The position numbers and the translations under genes are program-made. 36,048 nucleotides of DNA, from positions 1 to 36,048 of the forward strand of contig CAZMUN010000008.1 in assembly GCA_964569815.1 (NCBI GenBank), given 5' to 3'. Origin of the DNA: CAZMUN01 sp964569815 (GTDB taxonomy: Archaea > Iainarchaeota > Iainarchaeia > Iainarchaeales > GCA-2688035). Below the pieces are notes generated by a model. That model saw only the letters and a list, made by a program, of their open reading frames with translations. It was not told where the DNA came from and did not search any database. This document shows, one piece after another, positions 4,900-12,515 of this stretch; within the stretch, counting starts at the first letter, position 1; each line of letters starts with the position of its first letter.

Positions 4900-7452
4900 A
4901 TGGTTAAAAAAATTCTTTTTTTGGCCTTTGTGTTCCTGTTTTTTTTGGCTGCGGCCAATGCCGCCCCTTCTTACCTTTTTGAGTCTTTAAGCGTTTACCA
5001 AAGCGACAACAATGTTTTAGGTTCTGGTTCTCCAATTTGCATTGGCCTTGATGTTTCTGGTGCAACAGCAAGCTGTGATACAAACCTTTCCATAAGCACT
5101 TCTTACCGTTTTGAGGCAACTGTAAAGAACACCGGCGACCAGAACGCGGTTCCGGAAAGTTTTGCTTTTAGGGACGTTTATGCTGCATCAGGTGTTCTTG
5201 GTTCTGATGCCACGGTTTCCTTTTGTGGCTGTTTGGATGACGGCACTTACCGAGCCGGCGTTCCCTCTTTTTCTGGAAACGACCTCAACTGCGCCCTGTC
5301 TGATGTCAACTGCAGACTAGAGCCAGGCAATGAAACAGAACAGTTTTATTTTGTTTTAGCTGCTGGTTCTGATGCTGGAACAGGGTCAGGGGCCTTTTTT
5401 ATTGACGAGCCTGGCCAGCACAGCGACAGTTCGGCTGACATCAATTTTTCATACTGTGACATAGGCTGTGATTCGAATTCTGACTGCGATGACAGCAATG
5501 CTTTTACAATAGATGAATGCATAAACGGGGGCTCTTGTGGCGCTTATTGCTCTTACTGTGATGTTAACTGCAGCTCAAATGCAGATTGTGATGACTCCAA
5601 TTCATTAACTGTTGACACCTGCTTGAATGCAGGCACCTGCAGTGCAGGGTGCAGCAACCTTGCATGCGATGTCAACTGTTCTTCCGATTCTGACTGCGAT
5701 GACAGCAATTCTTTCACTTTGGACAGCTGTTCTAATCCTGGAACTTGCAGCGCTTCCTGCTCTTTTTGCACTGTTGCATGTGATTCAAATGCTGGTTGCG
5801 ATGATGAAAACAACTCAACCATTGATTCCTGTTCCAATCCTGGAACCTGCAGTTCTGAATGCGAGCACTGCACAATGGCCTGTGACACAAATTCAGACTG
5901 TGATGACGGCGTTTCAGGAAACCTTGACATTTGTTCCAATCCTGGAACCTGCAATTCCGAATGCTCTCATTCAACCTGCACCATTGCCTGCACCGAGGAT
6001 TCTGAGTGTGACGATTCCGACCCTTCGACAACAGATTACTGCTTTTTTGGTGGAACCTGCAATGCTGAATGCGTTTACTCTGATTGCACTGTTGCCTGCT
6101 CTGCGGATTCTGAGTGTGGTGATTCCGACCCTTTAACCAAAGACCAATGCCTGAATGCAGGAACCTGCGAAGCCGAATGCGCCAACGAAGCCTGCACGAT
6201 TGTGTGCAGCTCTGATGCAGATTGCGATGATTCTGACCTGAAAACAAAGGATGTTTGTGAGCAGCCTGGAACATGCCTTGCTTCCTGCACGCATGAAAGC
6301 CAAGAGCTTTTGTCAATTGAAGTTGTTTTCGATGCCAACACTTCCTTTTCTCGCGGTGAAACCGTTGACTTAAACCTTGTTGTAAAGGATGTTAACGGCA
6401 ACCTTGTTGATGGCGCTGACATTTCCCTAACTGATTCACAGGGCAACGAAATAGATTTTAACAGCGTTGGAAACGGCCTCTATCAGGGCAGTTACGCTAT
6501 TCCTGTTGATTTGGATTTGGGCCAGCAGACTTTTTCCTTTTTTGCGGCTTCGGGTGAAAGGGTTGGCGAAGAAGAGCTTTCTTTGGAAATAATGGAAGGC
6601 CAAATACTTGTAAAACTTTTGGATCCAAAGGCACTGACTTTTTCCTTGAATGAAAAGAATTTGATTAAATTCAAGCTTGTTTATGACAACAACCAGGCAG
6701 TGGAACAGGCTGATGTTAACGCTTCAATAGATGGCCAGCCCCTTGTCCTAACTTCTGCCGGCGCTGGCGTTTTTACTGCATACTATCTCTTTACTGAACC
6801 TGAGAAAGCGGTGTTGTTGGTTTCTGCAGCGGATTCGTTGGGCAACAAAGGCGAAAAGAGCTTTGAGCTTGCCTTGGAACAGCAGCTTCCCCTGTTTTAC
6901 ATTGCTCTCGGCATTGCAGCAATCGCAGTTGTTTTTCTCTTGGTTTACGGCCTTAAAAAAACCCACCGGCTTTCAAAGCTTTTGCACAGGCGCGCAAGCC
7001 TTTCCCTCTCTAAAAGAAAAAGCGCGATCCAAAAAAATCTTTCCAGGGAAAAGCAGCAGATTGCCTCCTTGGAAAAAGACATTTCTGAAAAGGAAGCTGA
7101 ACTCAAAAACCTTGACAGGGAAATCGAGGTTGAGCGAAAAAGGCAGGCTATCGAGGTCCGGCATTTGCCTTCTCATTCTAGGAGGGCTGCCCACAAAACG
7201 GCTTTCATTCTTTCATTGCTTCCAAAAAGGCTAAGAAGGCTTTTCAAAAGGCCAAAGAAGGCTGCATGGGCCAGCGAAAACAAGGAGGCGGTGAGAATTG
7301 ATTCAGAAATCACGAGCCTGAAGGAACGGATCCAAAACTTGGAATCCGGTTTCTGCAACCAGGAGATAAAAGAGGGTTTTTTCAGGGAAAAGCTTTTCGA
7401 ATACAGGGAAAAGATTCATTTGCTTGAGTTGGAGAAAAAAAAGCTTGAATAG
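4900..7452 (+). CDS. Surface protein: Cys-rich repeats, beta domains, TM helix, coiled-coil tail
   Basis: An 850-residue protein. Residues 1-21 are a Sec signal peptide ending ANA. Residues 22-180 are a beta-rich secreted domain. Residues 186-466 hold eight tandem repeats of about 35 residues with the pattern C-x3-C-x5-C-D-D, then D-x2-C, G-x-C and C; the acidic DSDCDD-type turns resemble calcium-binding loops. Residues 470-655 form two beta-sandwich-like segments. A membrane helix lies at about 663-684, followed by basic residues and a highly charged coiled coil to the end, predicted cytoplasmic. This layout suggests an anchored surface adhesin or sensor-like scaffold. The repeat Cys would form disulfides outside the cell. 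I know of no named family with this whole architecture. Confidence 0.85.
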   Translation: MVKKILFLAFVFLFFLAAANAAPSYLFESLSVYQSDNNVLGSGSPICIGLDVSGATASCDTNLSISTSYRFEATVKNTGDQNAVPESFAFRDVYAASGVLGSDATVSFCGCLDDGTYRAGVPSFSGNDLNCALSDVNCRLEPGNETEQFYFVLAAGSDAGTGSGAFFIDEPGQHSDSSADINFSYCDIGCDSNSDCDDSNAFTIDECINGGSCGAYCSYCDVNCSSNADCDDSNSLTVDTCLNAGTCSAGCSNLACDVNCSSDSDCDDSNSFTLDSCSNPGTCSASCSFCTVACDSNAGCDDENNSTIDSCSNPGTCSSECEHCTMACDTNSDCDDGVSGNLDICSNPGTCNSECSHSTCTIACTEDSECDDSDPSTTDYCFFGGTCNAECVYSDCTVACSADSECGDSDPLTKDQCLNAGTCEAECANEACTIVCSSDADCDDSDLKTKDVCEQPGTCLASCTHESQELLSIEVVFDANTSFSRGETVDLNLVVKDVNGNLVDGADISLTDSQGNEIDFNSVGNGLYQGSYAIPVDLDLGQQTFSFFAASGERVGEEELSLEIMEGQILVKLLDPKALTFSLNEKNLIKFKLVYDNNQAVEQADVNASIDGQPLVLTSAGAGVFTAYYLFTEPEKAVLLVSAADSLGNKGEKSFELALEQQLPLFYIALGIAAIAVVFLLVYGLKKTHRLSKLLHRRASLSLSKRKSAIQKNLSREKQQIASLEKDISEKEAELKNLDREIEVERKRQAIEVRHLPSHSRRAAHKTAFILSLLPKRLRRLFKRPKKAAWASENKEAVRIDSEITSLKERIQNLESGFCNQEIKEGFFREKLFEYREKIHLLELEKKKLE
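5455..6300 (+). repeat. Eight tandem coding repeats (about 35 codons each)
   Basis: Each unit encodes six conserved Cys plus the acidic DCDD turn and a GTC or GSC step. Examples begin CDIGCDSNSDCDD, CDVNCSSDSDCDD and CTVACSADSECGD. Units are similar but not identical at the DNA level, so they are not a very recent expansion. The array lies inside the surface protein gene. Confidence 0.85.
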
Positions 7453-7866
7453 CTATTCTTCCACTGAAACATGGAGCTTTTTTTCCTGCTTTCTTTTAAC
7501 GTAATTAAATCCCTTATAGTGCTCTACTATGTTAAGCCTTATCTCGTGCTCGCCTGGCCTGACCATCTGCTTTGGCCAAATGTCGTAGTAGAATTTCTTG
7601 CTTGCGCCTGGCTCAAACTTTGGGATTTTTTCAATTGCATCTGTTTTAAAGCCGGTTTTTTCAAGGCTGAAAAGGCTTCCAAGTCTCAATTCCATTGAAA
7701 CGATTTCCGTTTCCTGGCCCTCGTTTCTTAGCTCTATTCCCAAAGTTACTGGCTCTCGCCTGCTGATCTTCATTTTGAATGGCGTAAAGGTTGTTTTCGC
7801 GTTTATCATAGCAAATAGATTCTCTGCGTGGAATTGTTTAAAAACAATCGGTTTAGTCAAGGGCAA
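7453..7866 (-). CDS. Small beta-rich protein of unknown function
   Basis: A 137-residue reading frame if the TTG at 7866 is used, or 118 residues from the ATG at 7809; neither start has a convincing Shine-Dalgarno. The TTG lies two bases after the stop of the upstream lipoprotein gene, which favours coupling. The body alternates beta strands (VTLGIELRNEGQETEIVSMELRLG, then a Pro/Gly-rich turn, then HEIRLNIVEHY) and looks like one immunoglobulin-like or CARDB-like sandwich with no signal peptide. It ends exactly where the converging surface-protein gene ends. It may bind a partner in the envelope operon; this is inference. Confidence 0.6.
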   Translation of the reverse strand: MPLTKPIVFKQFHAENLFAMINAKTTFTPFKMKISRREPVTLGIELRNEGQETEIVSMELRLGSLFSLEKTGFKTDAIEKIPKFEPGASKKFYYDIWPKQMVRPGEHEIRLNIVEHYKGFNYVKRKQEKKLHVSVEE

Positions 7867-7868
7867 AA

Positions 7869-8504
7869 TCAGCGCCTTTTAAGGGCCATGACCAAAATTG
7901 CTACAACTGCTATTAAAACCACCAGGCCGCCAAAAATAAGCATTGCGTCCATGCCAAACCCGCCTGCCGTGGTTGATTCAACATATGCACCGTCATCCAA
8001 TTCAAGCAAGTCGAATTTAACATAGCCGTCGTCTTGGACTTCTCCTCCCTCTTGGGAAACCATTGTGCCCGGCATTTTAATGTAGTAGCTGTATTCAAAC
8101 CCGCTTGACTTAAGCAGTTCCATGCCCTGCTCGTCTTCAGGCATCTGCGAGCTTTCATCGCTTGTTTCATTGAATTCCTCCAATGCAGCCTTAACGTCAA
8201 GTCTGTAGTTATCGCCATCTTTTGTAAAGGCAGTTGAATTGCTTCTGTCAAACTGGCCTGTCAAGGCAAGGACCTTGTCCTCGTAAGTGCATTGCAGGTT
8301 CTGCAAGGCAGGGCCCTCTCCTGTTTCCATTCCTTCGCACGGGTTTGTTTCCTCGCCCTGCTGCGGAAAATTGGACATGTCAATTTTCATAGAAATGGTG
8401 GACATGCCGTTTGCCTGAATGTCTTCCCTCATCTCGATTTTAAGGCAGCCTGAAAGCAAAACCAGGCTAACTAAAAGAGCCGCAACAAGGAACTTTTTTT
8501 CCAT
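7869..8504 (-). CDS. Membrane-anchored lipoprotein
   Basis: A 211-residue protein. Residues 1-20 form a signal peptide ending in a lipobox (LLSGC, Cys20), so the protein is probably lipidated after export. The segment after the Cys (IEMREDIQANGMSTISMKIDMS) resembles the start of LppM-like domains. The middle is acidic and rich in Glu, Asp and Ser. A second hydrophobic helix (MLIFGGLVVLIAVVAILVMAL) lies at the C-terminus, followed by KRR, so the protein is anchored at both ends. It leads a two-gene unit with the beta-rich protein. A TATA box lies 28 bases before the ATG. The ligand is unknown. Confidence 0.7.
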   Translation of the reverse strand: MEKKFLVAALLVSLVLLSGCLKIEMREDIQANGMSTISMKIDMSNFPQQGEETNPCEGMETGEGPALQNLQCTYEDKVLALTGQFDRSNSTAFTKDGDNYRLDVKAALEEFNETSDESSQMPEDEQGMELLKSSGFEYSYYIKMPGTMVSQEGGEVQDDGYVKFDLLELDDGAYVESTTAGGFGMDAMLIFGGLVVLIAVVAILVMALKRR

Positions 8505-8528
8505 TGCAAAAACAAAGCCTTAAACTAG

Positions 8529-8536
8529 TATTTAAA
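8529..8536 (-). promoter_or_regulatory. TATA box of the lipoprotein gene
   Basis: Read on the minus strand, TTTAAATA is centred about 28 bases upstream of the ATG at 8504. This is ideal archaeal TATA spacing for a leaderless transcript. Confidence 0.5.
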
Positions 8537-8648
8537 GGCGCTTTTTTGCTCCTGCAAACAACCGAAAAACTTAAATTAGGCTTTGAAATATATTGTTTCC
8601 AAAGGAAAAAGATTATTTCCTAACAGATTATGTATAAGAGTGTGCTTT

Positions 8649-9122
8649 ATGGTTAACCTGCCGGAATCAGAGCTTGTTCGCAAGACTTTCACAATAAAGC
8701 GCATGGATCTCCCGCCTTCTGTCCAGCTTACAAGGCGGTCTCTTTTGCGCTGGTTTGCTTTGAGCTTTGGCCTTATCTCTGAAAAGGAATCGCGGGACAC
8801 GGTTTTGCTGGTTTTGGATTCCCTGTTCTTTTTTCTTTTAAAAAAGGGCAAAAATCCCGCCACTTTCGATATCCAAGAGCGCATTAAATCCAAGTATGGG
8901 AGGGCGGTAAGCGAAAAGCTCTTGCGCTATCACCTCAACCGCCTTATTTCCCTTGACCTTTTGAAGAGAAAGCAAAACCGCTATCTTTTGAACAGCGCCC
9001 CTTATGCTGAAAAGGGCAACGTTGTTGAAAGCTTCAGCCATTGGGTAAAGCGGCCTGTCAACGATTCTTTGGATGACATTGCAAGGGTTTTGGGAACGCT
9101 TTCAGATTCCTATAAAAGATAG
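8649..9122 (+). CDS. Winged-helix-like protein
   Basis: A 157-residue protein from the ATG at 8649. The frame opens further upstream at a TTG (8583), but that extension (Cys-rich, low complexity) covers the promoter region and ATTATGTATAAG at 8627-8638, so it was not used. A hydrophobic stretch (VLLVLDSLFFFLL) is followed by a pattern typical of a winged helix: DIQERIKSKYGRAVSEKLLRYHLNRLISLDLLKRKQNRYLL, with a recognition-like helix then a beta wing. It may bind DNA as a regulator of the divergent lipoprotein unit. The C-terminal 40 residues have no visible motif. It ends one base before the converging NagB-like gene. Confidence 0.55.
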   Translation: MVNLPESELVRKTFTIKRMDLPPSVQLTRRSLLRWFALSFGLISEKESRDTVLLVLDSLFFFLLKKGKNPATFDIQERIKSKYGRAVSEKLLRYHLNRLISLDLLKRKQNRYLLNSAPYAEKGNVVESFSHWVKRPVNDSLDDIARVLGTLSDSYKR

Positions 9123-10577
9123 TTACCATCTGGAAATATTGAACAATTCAAGGTAGGGTTTTGTTTCTAAAGGAGTTTTCCCAAGTTGTGAAAACATTTG
9201 TTCTGCTATGGTTATTCGTCTGAATTCGGCGATGATTTTTGCAGCCCTGTCAAATCTTGTCCTCGCATTCTGGCTTTTGTGCTTTCTTATGGCCTTTATT
9301 TTTGTCTTCATTCTCTTTTCAGAGAACTCGAAGACTGCATTGAATTTCTTATGCCCAAATAACGACCAGGGTGTTTCATAGGCCCAAAGACTTACATTGC
9401 CTGGAATTGATGCAAGCGCTGTCTTTCTTGAAAGGACGTGTGTTGGATGCGGGTCAAGCTTTTGTGGAACAAAAACAAGGTCTGGTTTGAGTTTTCGCAT
9501 CAATGCCCTGATTTTTCGTATATCGCTTTCATGTATGTCTTTGCCATTGTCATAAAACCTGCCTCTCAGAAAAAAAACCTTTGTTCCCAAAACCCTGGCT
9601 TCCAGTCTTGTTTCTTTTTCCCTTTCCCTCATTTTTTGCTTCAGGCTTAAGCCGGAGTCAATTGCCCTATGGCCTGTTGTCATAATTATTTCAAAAACCT
9701 TGTTTTTTTCTGCCAAGGTTGAGAGGAAAGCTCCTGCAGAAATGGCTGCGTCATCCGGGTGCGGCGAAAAGAAAACTATTCTTTTCCTTTTTGGCAGGTT
9801 GAATTCGGCGTAAATTTTAACGTTTTCGATTTCCGGTGCATATACCTGTGTTTTCTTCAAAAGGGATGCTGCTTCCCTGTCCAAAACAAACAAAGCATTC
9901 TTATGCCTTTGAAGAATCGAGGCAGGGGCTTTTTCTGAAACAGGGCCCTCCAATGCGTTTCTCACCGCTTTTGCCTTTTTCTTTCCAAACGCAATCAAAA
10001 CAACTTTCTTTGCAGTCATTATAGTTTTCAAGCCGCAGGTTATTGCTTTTTTTGGAACCTCTTCCTTTGATTTGAAGAAACGGCTGTTTGCTTTAATCGT
10101 TGACTTTGTCAAGGAAGCAACATGGGTAACAGAGCCAAAAGAGGTGCCTGGCTCGTTAAACCCAATGTGCCCGTTTTCTCCAATGCCCAAAACAGCTATG
10201 TCTGGCCCCGTGTTTCTCATTTTTTTTTCATAACCCTTGCAAACCTTTTCAACACTTTTGGGCCTTGACTCAGGAATTGAAACATTGCGCTTGTTTATAT
10301 CTATTTTTCCAAAAAAGTTGTTCCACATAAAGCTGTGATAGCTTTGCCTATGCTTGTTTCCAATGCCCTGGTATTCGTCTAGGTTGAATGTGACTGCTTT
10401 TTCAAAGCTTATTTTTCCGGCTTGCACCATGTCAATTAAGCAATTGTACAATTTCAAAGGCGTGCTTCCTGTCGGCAGCAAAAAAACAGAGTTCTGTTTT
10501 TCATGCAACTGCTTTGAAACAAGGTCTGCAACATGCCTGCTTGCAATATCTTCAGAGCCTGCTACCACGACCTGCAT
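9123..10577 (-). CDS. NagB glucosamine-6-phosphate deaminase fused to PIG-L deacetylase
   Basis: A 484-residue two-domain protein. Residues 1-245 are NagB-like: LLPTGSTPLKLY (34-45), NLDEY with Asp67 and Glu68, and GIGENGHIGFNEP (131-143) with His137 and Glu142, matching the deaminase/isomerase active site that converts glucosamine-6-phosphate to fructose-6-phosphate and ammonia. From about residue 263 the PIG-L/LmbE domain begins, with the metal motif SPHPDD (His273, Asp275, Asp276) and a later HPTH. PIG-L domains remove N-acetyl groups from GlcNAc-type sugars. A fusion could run deacetylation and deamination in one chain. Comparable fusions are known in Bacteroidetes, so transfer is possible. 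The gene diverges from the DTD2 gene across 71 bases. Confidence 0.88.
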   Translation of the reverse strand: MQVVVAGSEDIASRHVADLVSKQLHEKQNSVFLLPTGSTPLKLYNCLIDMVQAGKISFEKAVTFNLDEYQGIGNKHRQSYHSFMWNNFFGKIDINKRNVSIPESRPKSVEKVCKGYEKKMRNTGPDIAVLGIGENGHIGFNEPGTSFGSVTHVASLTKSTIKANSRFFKSKEEVPKKAITCGLKTIMTAKKVVLIAFGKKKAKAVRNALEGPVSEKAPASILQRHKNALFVLDREAASLLKKTQVYAPEIENVKIYAEFNLPKRKRIVFFSPHPDDAAISAGAFLSTLAEKNKVFEIIMTTGHRAIDSGLSLKQKMREREKETRLEARVLGTKVFFLRGRFYDNGKDIHESDIRKIRALMRKLKPDLVFVPQKLDPHPTHVLSRKTALASIPGNVSLWAYETPWSLFGHKKFNAVFEFSEKRMKTKIKAIRKHKSQNARTRFDRAAKIIAEFRRITIAEQMFSQLGKTPLETKPYLELFNISRW

Positions 10578-10648
10578 AACACCAATCTTAATTAAGTTCC
10601 TTTCCTTTAAATTGTTTTTAGTGCAATAATCGTTTCAAGTGATAAAAA

Positions 10649-11404
10649 ATGGGCTTTTCTGTCGTAACATCCAAGGACAATTCTGCCGGAATGAACATTG
10701 TTTCCTTTTTTCCAAAAGGCTTTCCCTTAAAAGTGCTTGACGGCCACATCTGCTTCCTTGACAAGGCCAACGAAATTGATTCTGAACCCCTGGTTTTTGC
10801 TTCAACCCATAAAAGCGCTGCAGGCAAGCCTTCCCTTACAACTCACCCTGTTGGAAACTGGGGTAAGGCCGAGCTTGGAGGCCGAGACAGGCACTTGGTT
10901 TCGACAAACTCTTTTCTTTTGAAGAACTTTTTGATTGCCCTTGAGAAAAAACGCGGCGAGCTTTCCCTGCCCTACGATGTTTCTTTGGAGGTAACGCACC
11001 ACGGCCCCTTTTTGAACAAGCAAACGGTGTTCATAGAGCTTGGTTCTTCCGAGAAACAGTGGCATGACATGAAGGCTGCGGAAGCAATTGCCCAAGTTAT
11101 CCGGACTTCTACTTCAACCAAAGGCAACTTCAAGTCTGCAATTGCTTTGGGCGGCGGACACTATGCACCGGAATTCACAAAGCTTGTTTTGAGAACAGAC
11201 TGGGCTTTGGGCCATATTTGCCCACAGCATGCCCTACCCCACCTAAACGAGGAAATGCTTTCCAAGGCCCTTGCATCAACTTTTCCCAAGCCAGAGGCCA
11301 TAATTCTTGACTGGAAAGGCCTCAAAAGCGAGAAATCTCGCATCCAAGACCTTGTTGAAAAGCAGGGTTTGCCTGTTTTTCGCGTTAGAAAACTCTTGGG
11401 TTAG
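10649..11404 (+). CDS. dtdA: D-aminoacyl-tRNA deacylase, archaeal/plant type (DTD2)
   Basis: A 251-residue protein, the usual length of the DTD2 (GEK1) family. It hydrolyses D-amino acids off mischarged tRNA in the cytosol, keeping protein synthesis chirally clean. Visible family marks are FASTHKSAAGKPSLTTHPVGNW, SLEVTHHGPF, FIELGSSEKQW, ALGGGHYAPEFT and GHICPQHALP; the His residues belong to the zinc-dependent active site. GTGAT five bases before the ATG could act as a weak Shine-Dalgarno. The gene is followed 30 bases later by the IDI-like Nudix gene on the same strand. The call is strong; the family is a good marker that the genome is archaeal. Confidence 0.92.
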   Translation: MGFSVVTSKDNSAGMNIVSFFPKGFPLKVLDGHICFLDKANEIDSEPLVFASTHKSAAGKPSLTTHPVGNWGKAELGGRDRHLVSTNSFLLKNFLIALEKKRGELSLPYDVSLEVTHHGPFLNKQTVFIELGSSEKQWHDMKAAEAIAQVIRTSTSTKGNFKSAIALGGGHYAPEFTKLVLRTDWALGHICPQHALPHLNEEMLSKALASTFPKPEAIILDWKGLKSEKSRIQDLVEKQGLPVFRVRKLLG

Positions 11405-11434
11405 TTTTTATTCTTTTTCTTGTTCAATTTTTGC

Positions 11435-11995
11435 ATGAACCAAAAGCTTGAAGACAGGGCAAACCAAAAAATGCGTGTCACTGATTCAAACGGGAATGAA
11501 ACAGGTGAAATCCTTTCAAGAAAGGAATGCCACACTGCTCCAGGAAAAAAGCATTTGGCTTTTTTGGTTTTTGTGATAAATGACAAAAACGAGTTTGCCT
11601 TGCATAAGAGGTCTGGAAAAAAGATTGGCGACAATGTTTTGGACAGCCCTGTTTCACATGTTCTTGCAGAGGAAACAGTTGAAGATGCAGTGCACCGCTG
11701 CCTAAAGCACGAATACGGCATTGAGGAAAAACTGCCTGTTGAAAAGTACGGCGGCTTCTCCTACAACAAGGAATACGGAGACGGAACCTGTGAAAACGAG
11801 TACTGTTTGGTGCTTTCAGTTGAATGCTCTGGCCCAATAAAGCCAAACCCTAAGGAAATGGAGGGTGAAATAACCTTCATGCCTGCCGGCGAAGCGGTTT
11901 CTGAATCAAAAGAGCACCCAGAAAAATTCGAGGTTTGGTTCAATTACGCTGCCCCAATTTTTGAGAAATCTGAAAAAGCCAAAAAATACCTATAG
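11435..11995 (+). CDS. Type I IPP isomerase family Nudix protein without catalytic Cys
   Basis: A 186-residue protein from the ATG at 11435; the frame also opens at a TTG at 11420, but that has no ribosome site. From memory of the E. coli Idi sequence, His33 and His40 match metal ligands His25 and His32, His75 matches His69, Tyr110 matches Tyr104, and Glu120/Glu122 (ENE) match Glu114/Glu116. The position of catalytic Cys67, however, is Val73 (DSPVSHV against NSVCGHP). Type I isomerases interconvert IPP and DMAPP. It lies tail-to-tail with the mevalonate operon, overlapping the last operon gene by six bases. It may be an isomerase with altered chemistry or another Nudix enzyme. Confidence 0.7.
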   Translation: MNQKLEDRANQKMRVTDSNGNETGEILSRKECHTAPGKKHLAFLVFVINDKNEFALHKRSGKKIGDNVLDSPVSHVLAEETVEDAVHRCLKHEYGIEEKLPVEKYGGFSYNKEYGDGTCENEYCLVLSVECSGPIKPNPKEMEGEITFMPAGEAVSESKEHPEKFEVWFNYAAPIFEKSEKAKKYL

Positions 11996-12511
11996 TTTTT
12001 CGAAAAACTTTCTGTCCTGCAAAAGCCATCTTGAAAACTTGTCTGGCTCGTAAGCCATTTCATTCAAAAGGCCCTGCTTTGAAACCCACTTGCCTTGCTC
12101 CAATTCCTCTTTGTCAATGCTTATTTTTCCTTCACACTTGCATTTGAATACCTGCACCAATTCATTGTCTTCAAGGTTTCCAAACTTTGCCTTTTGAACA
12201 CGGCTCCCAATCTTTTCAATGTCCACTGCCTTAACGCCCAATTCCTCTTTTACTCCGCGGATTGCCGCTTCCTCATATGTTTCCCCTGGCTTTAAGTGCT
12301 CGGCTGCGCTCATATCCCAAAGGCCTGGGCCAATCCTTTTTTTGAAAGAACGCTGCTGAACAAAGATTTTCCCACCCTTATCCAAAACAAAGACATCTGA
12401 AGCCTTGTGCAAAAGCCCTTTCTCATGCACAACGCTTCGCTTTTCAGTTCGCAAAACCTTTCCACTTTCGTCGATTACTTCAAAGAGTTCTTCCGCTGGG
12501 TCGGTTGGCAT
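11990..12511 (-). CDS. Nudix protein, IDI/YfcD-like, last gene of the mevalonate operon
   Basis: A 173-residue protein. The order of parts follows the IDI/YfcD branch: FEVIDESGKVL, the GLLHKAS strand with His29 and His35, FVQQRS, GPGLWDMSAAEHL, then a Nudix helix GETYEEAAIRGVKEELGV (E77, R85, E89, E90). The isomerase Cys position is Ala70, His72 is kept, and the ENE motif is DNE. The Nudix box is imperfect (RG in place of RE). The gene starts four bases after the isopentenyl phosphate kinase stop, so it is cotranscribed, and context would make it the IPP isomerase. A YfcD-type Nudix hydrolase is the main alternative. Confidence 0.7.
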   Translation of the reverse strand: MPTDPAEELFEVIDESGKVLRTEKRSVVHEKGLLHKASDVFVLDKGGKIFVQQRSFKKRIGPGLWDMSAAEHLKPGETYEEAAIRGVKEELGVKAVDIEKIGSRVQKAKFGNLEDNELVQVFKCKCEGKISIDKEELEQGKWVSKQGLLNEMAYEPDKFSRWLLQDRKFFEKL

Positions 12512-12515
12512 ATTT

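Noticed and set aside
5455..6300. CRISPR array
   Set aside because: The repetition is of protein repeats inside a long open frame; there are no identical DNA repeats with unique spacers.
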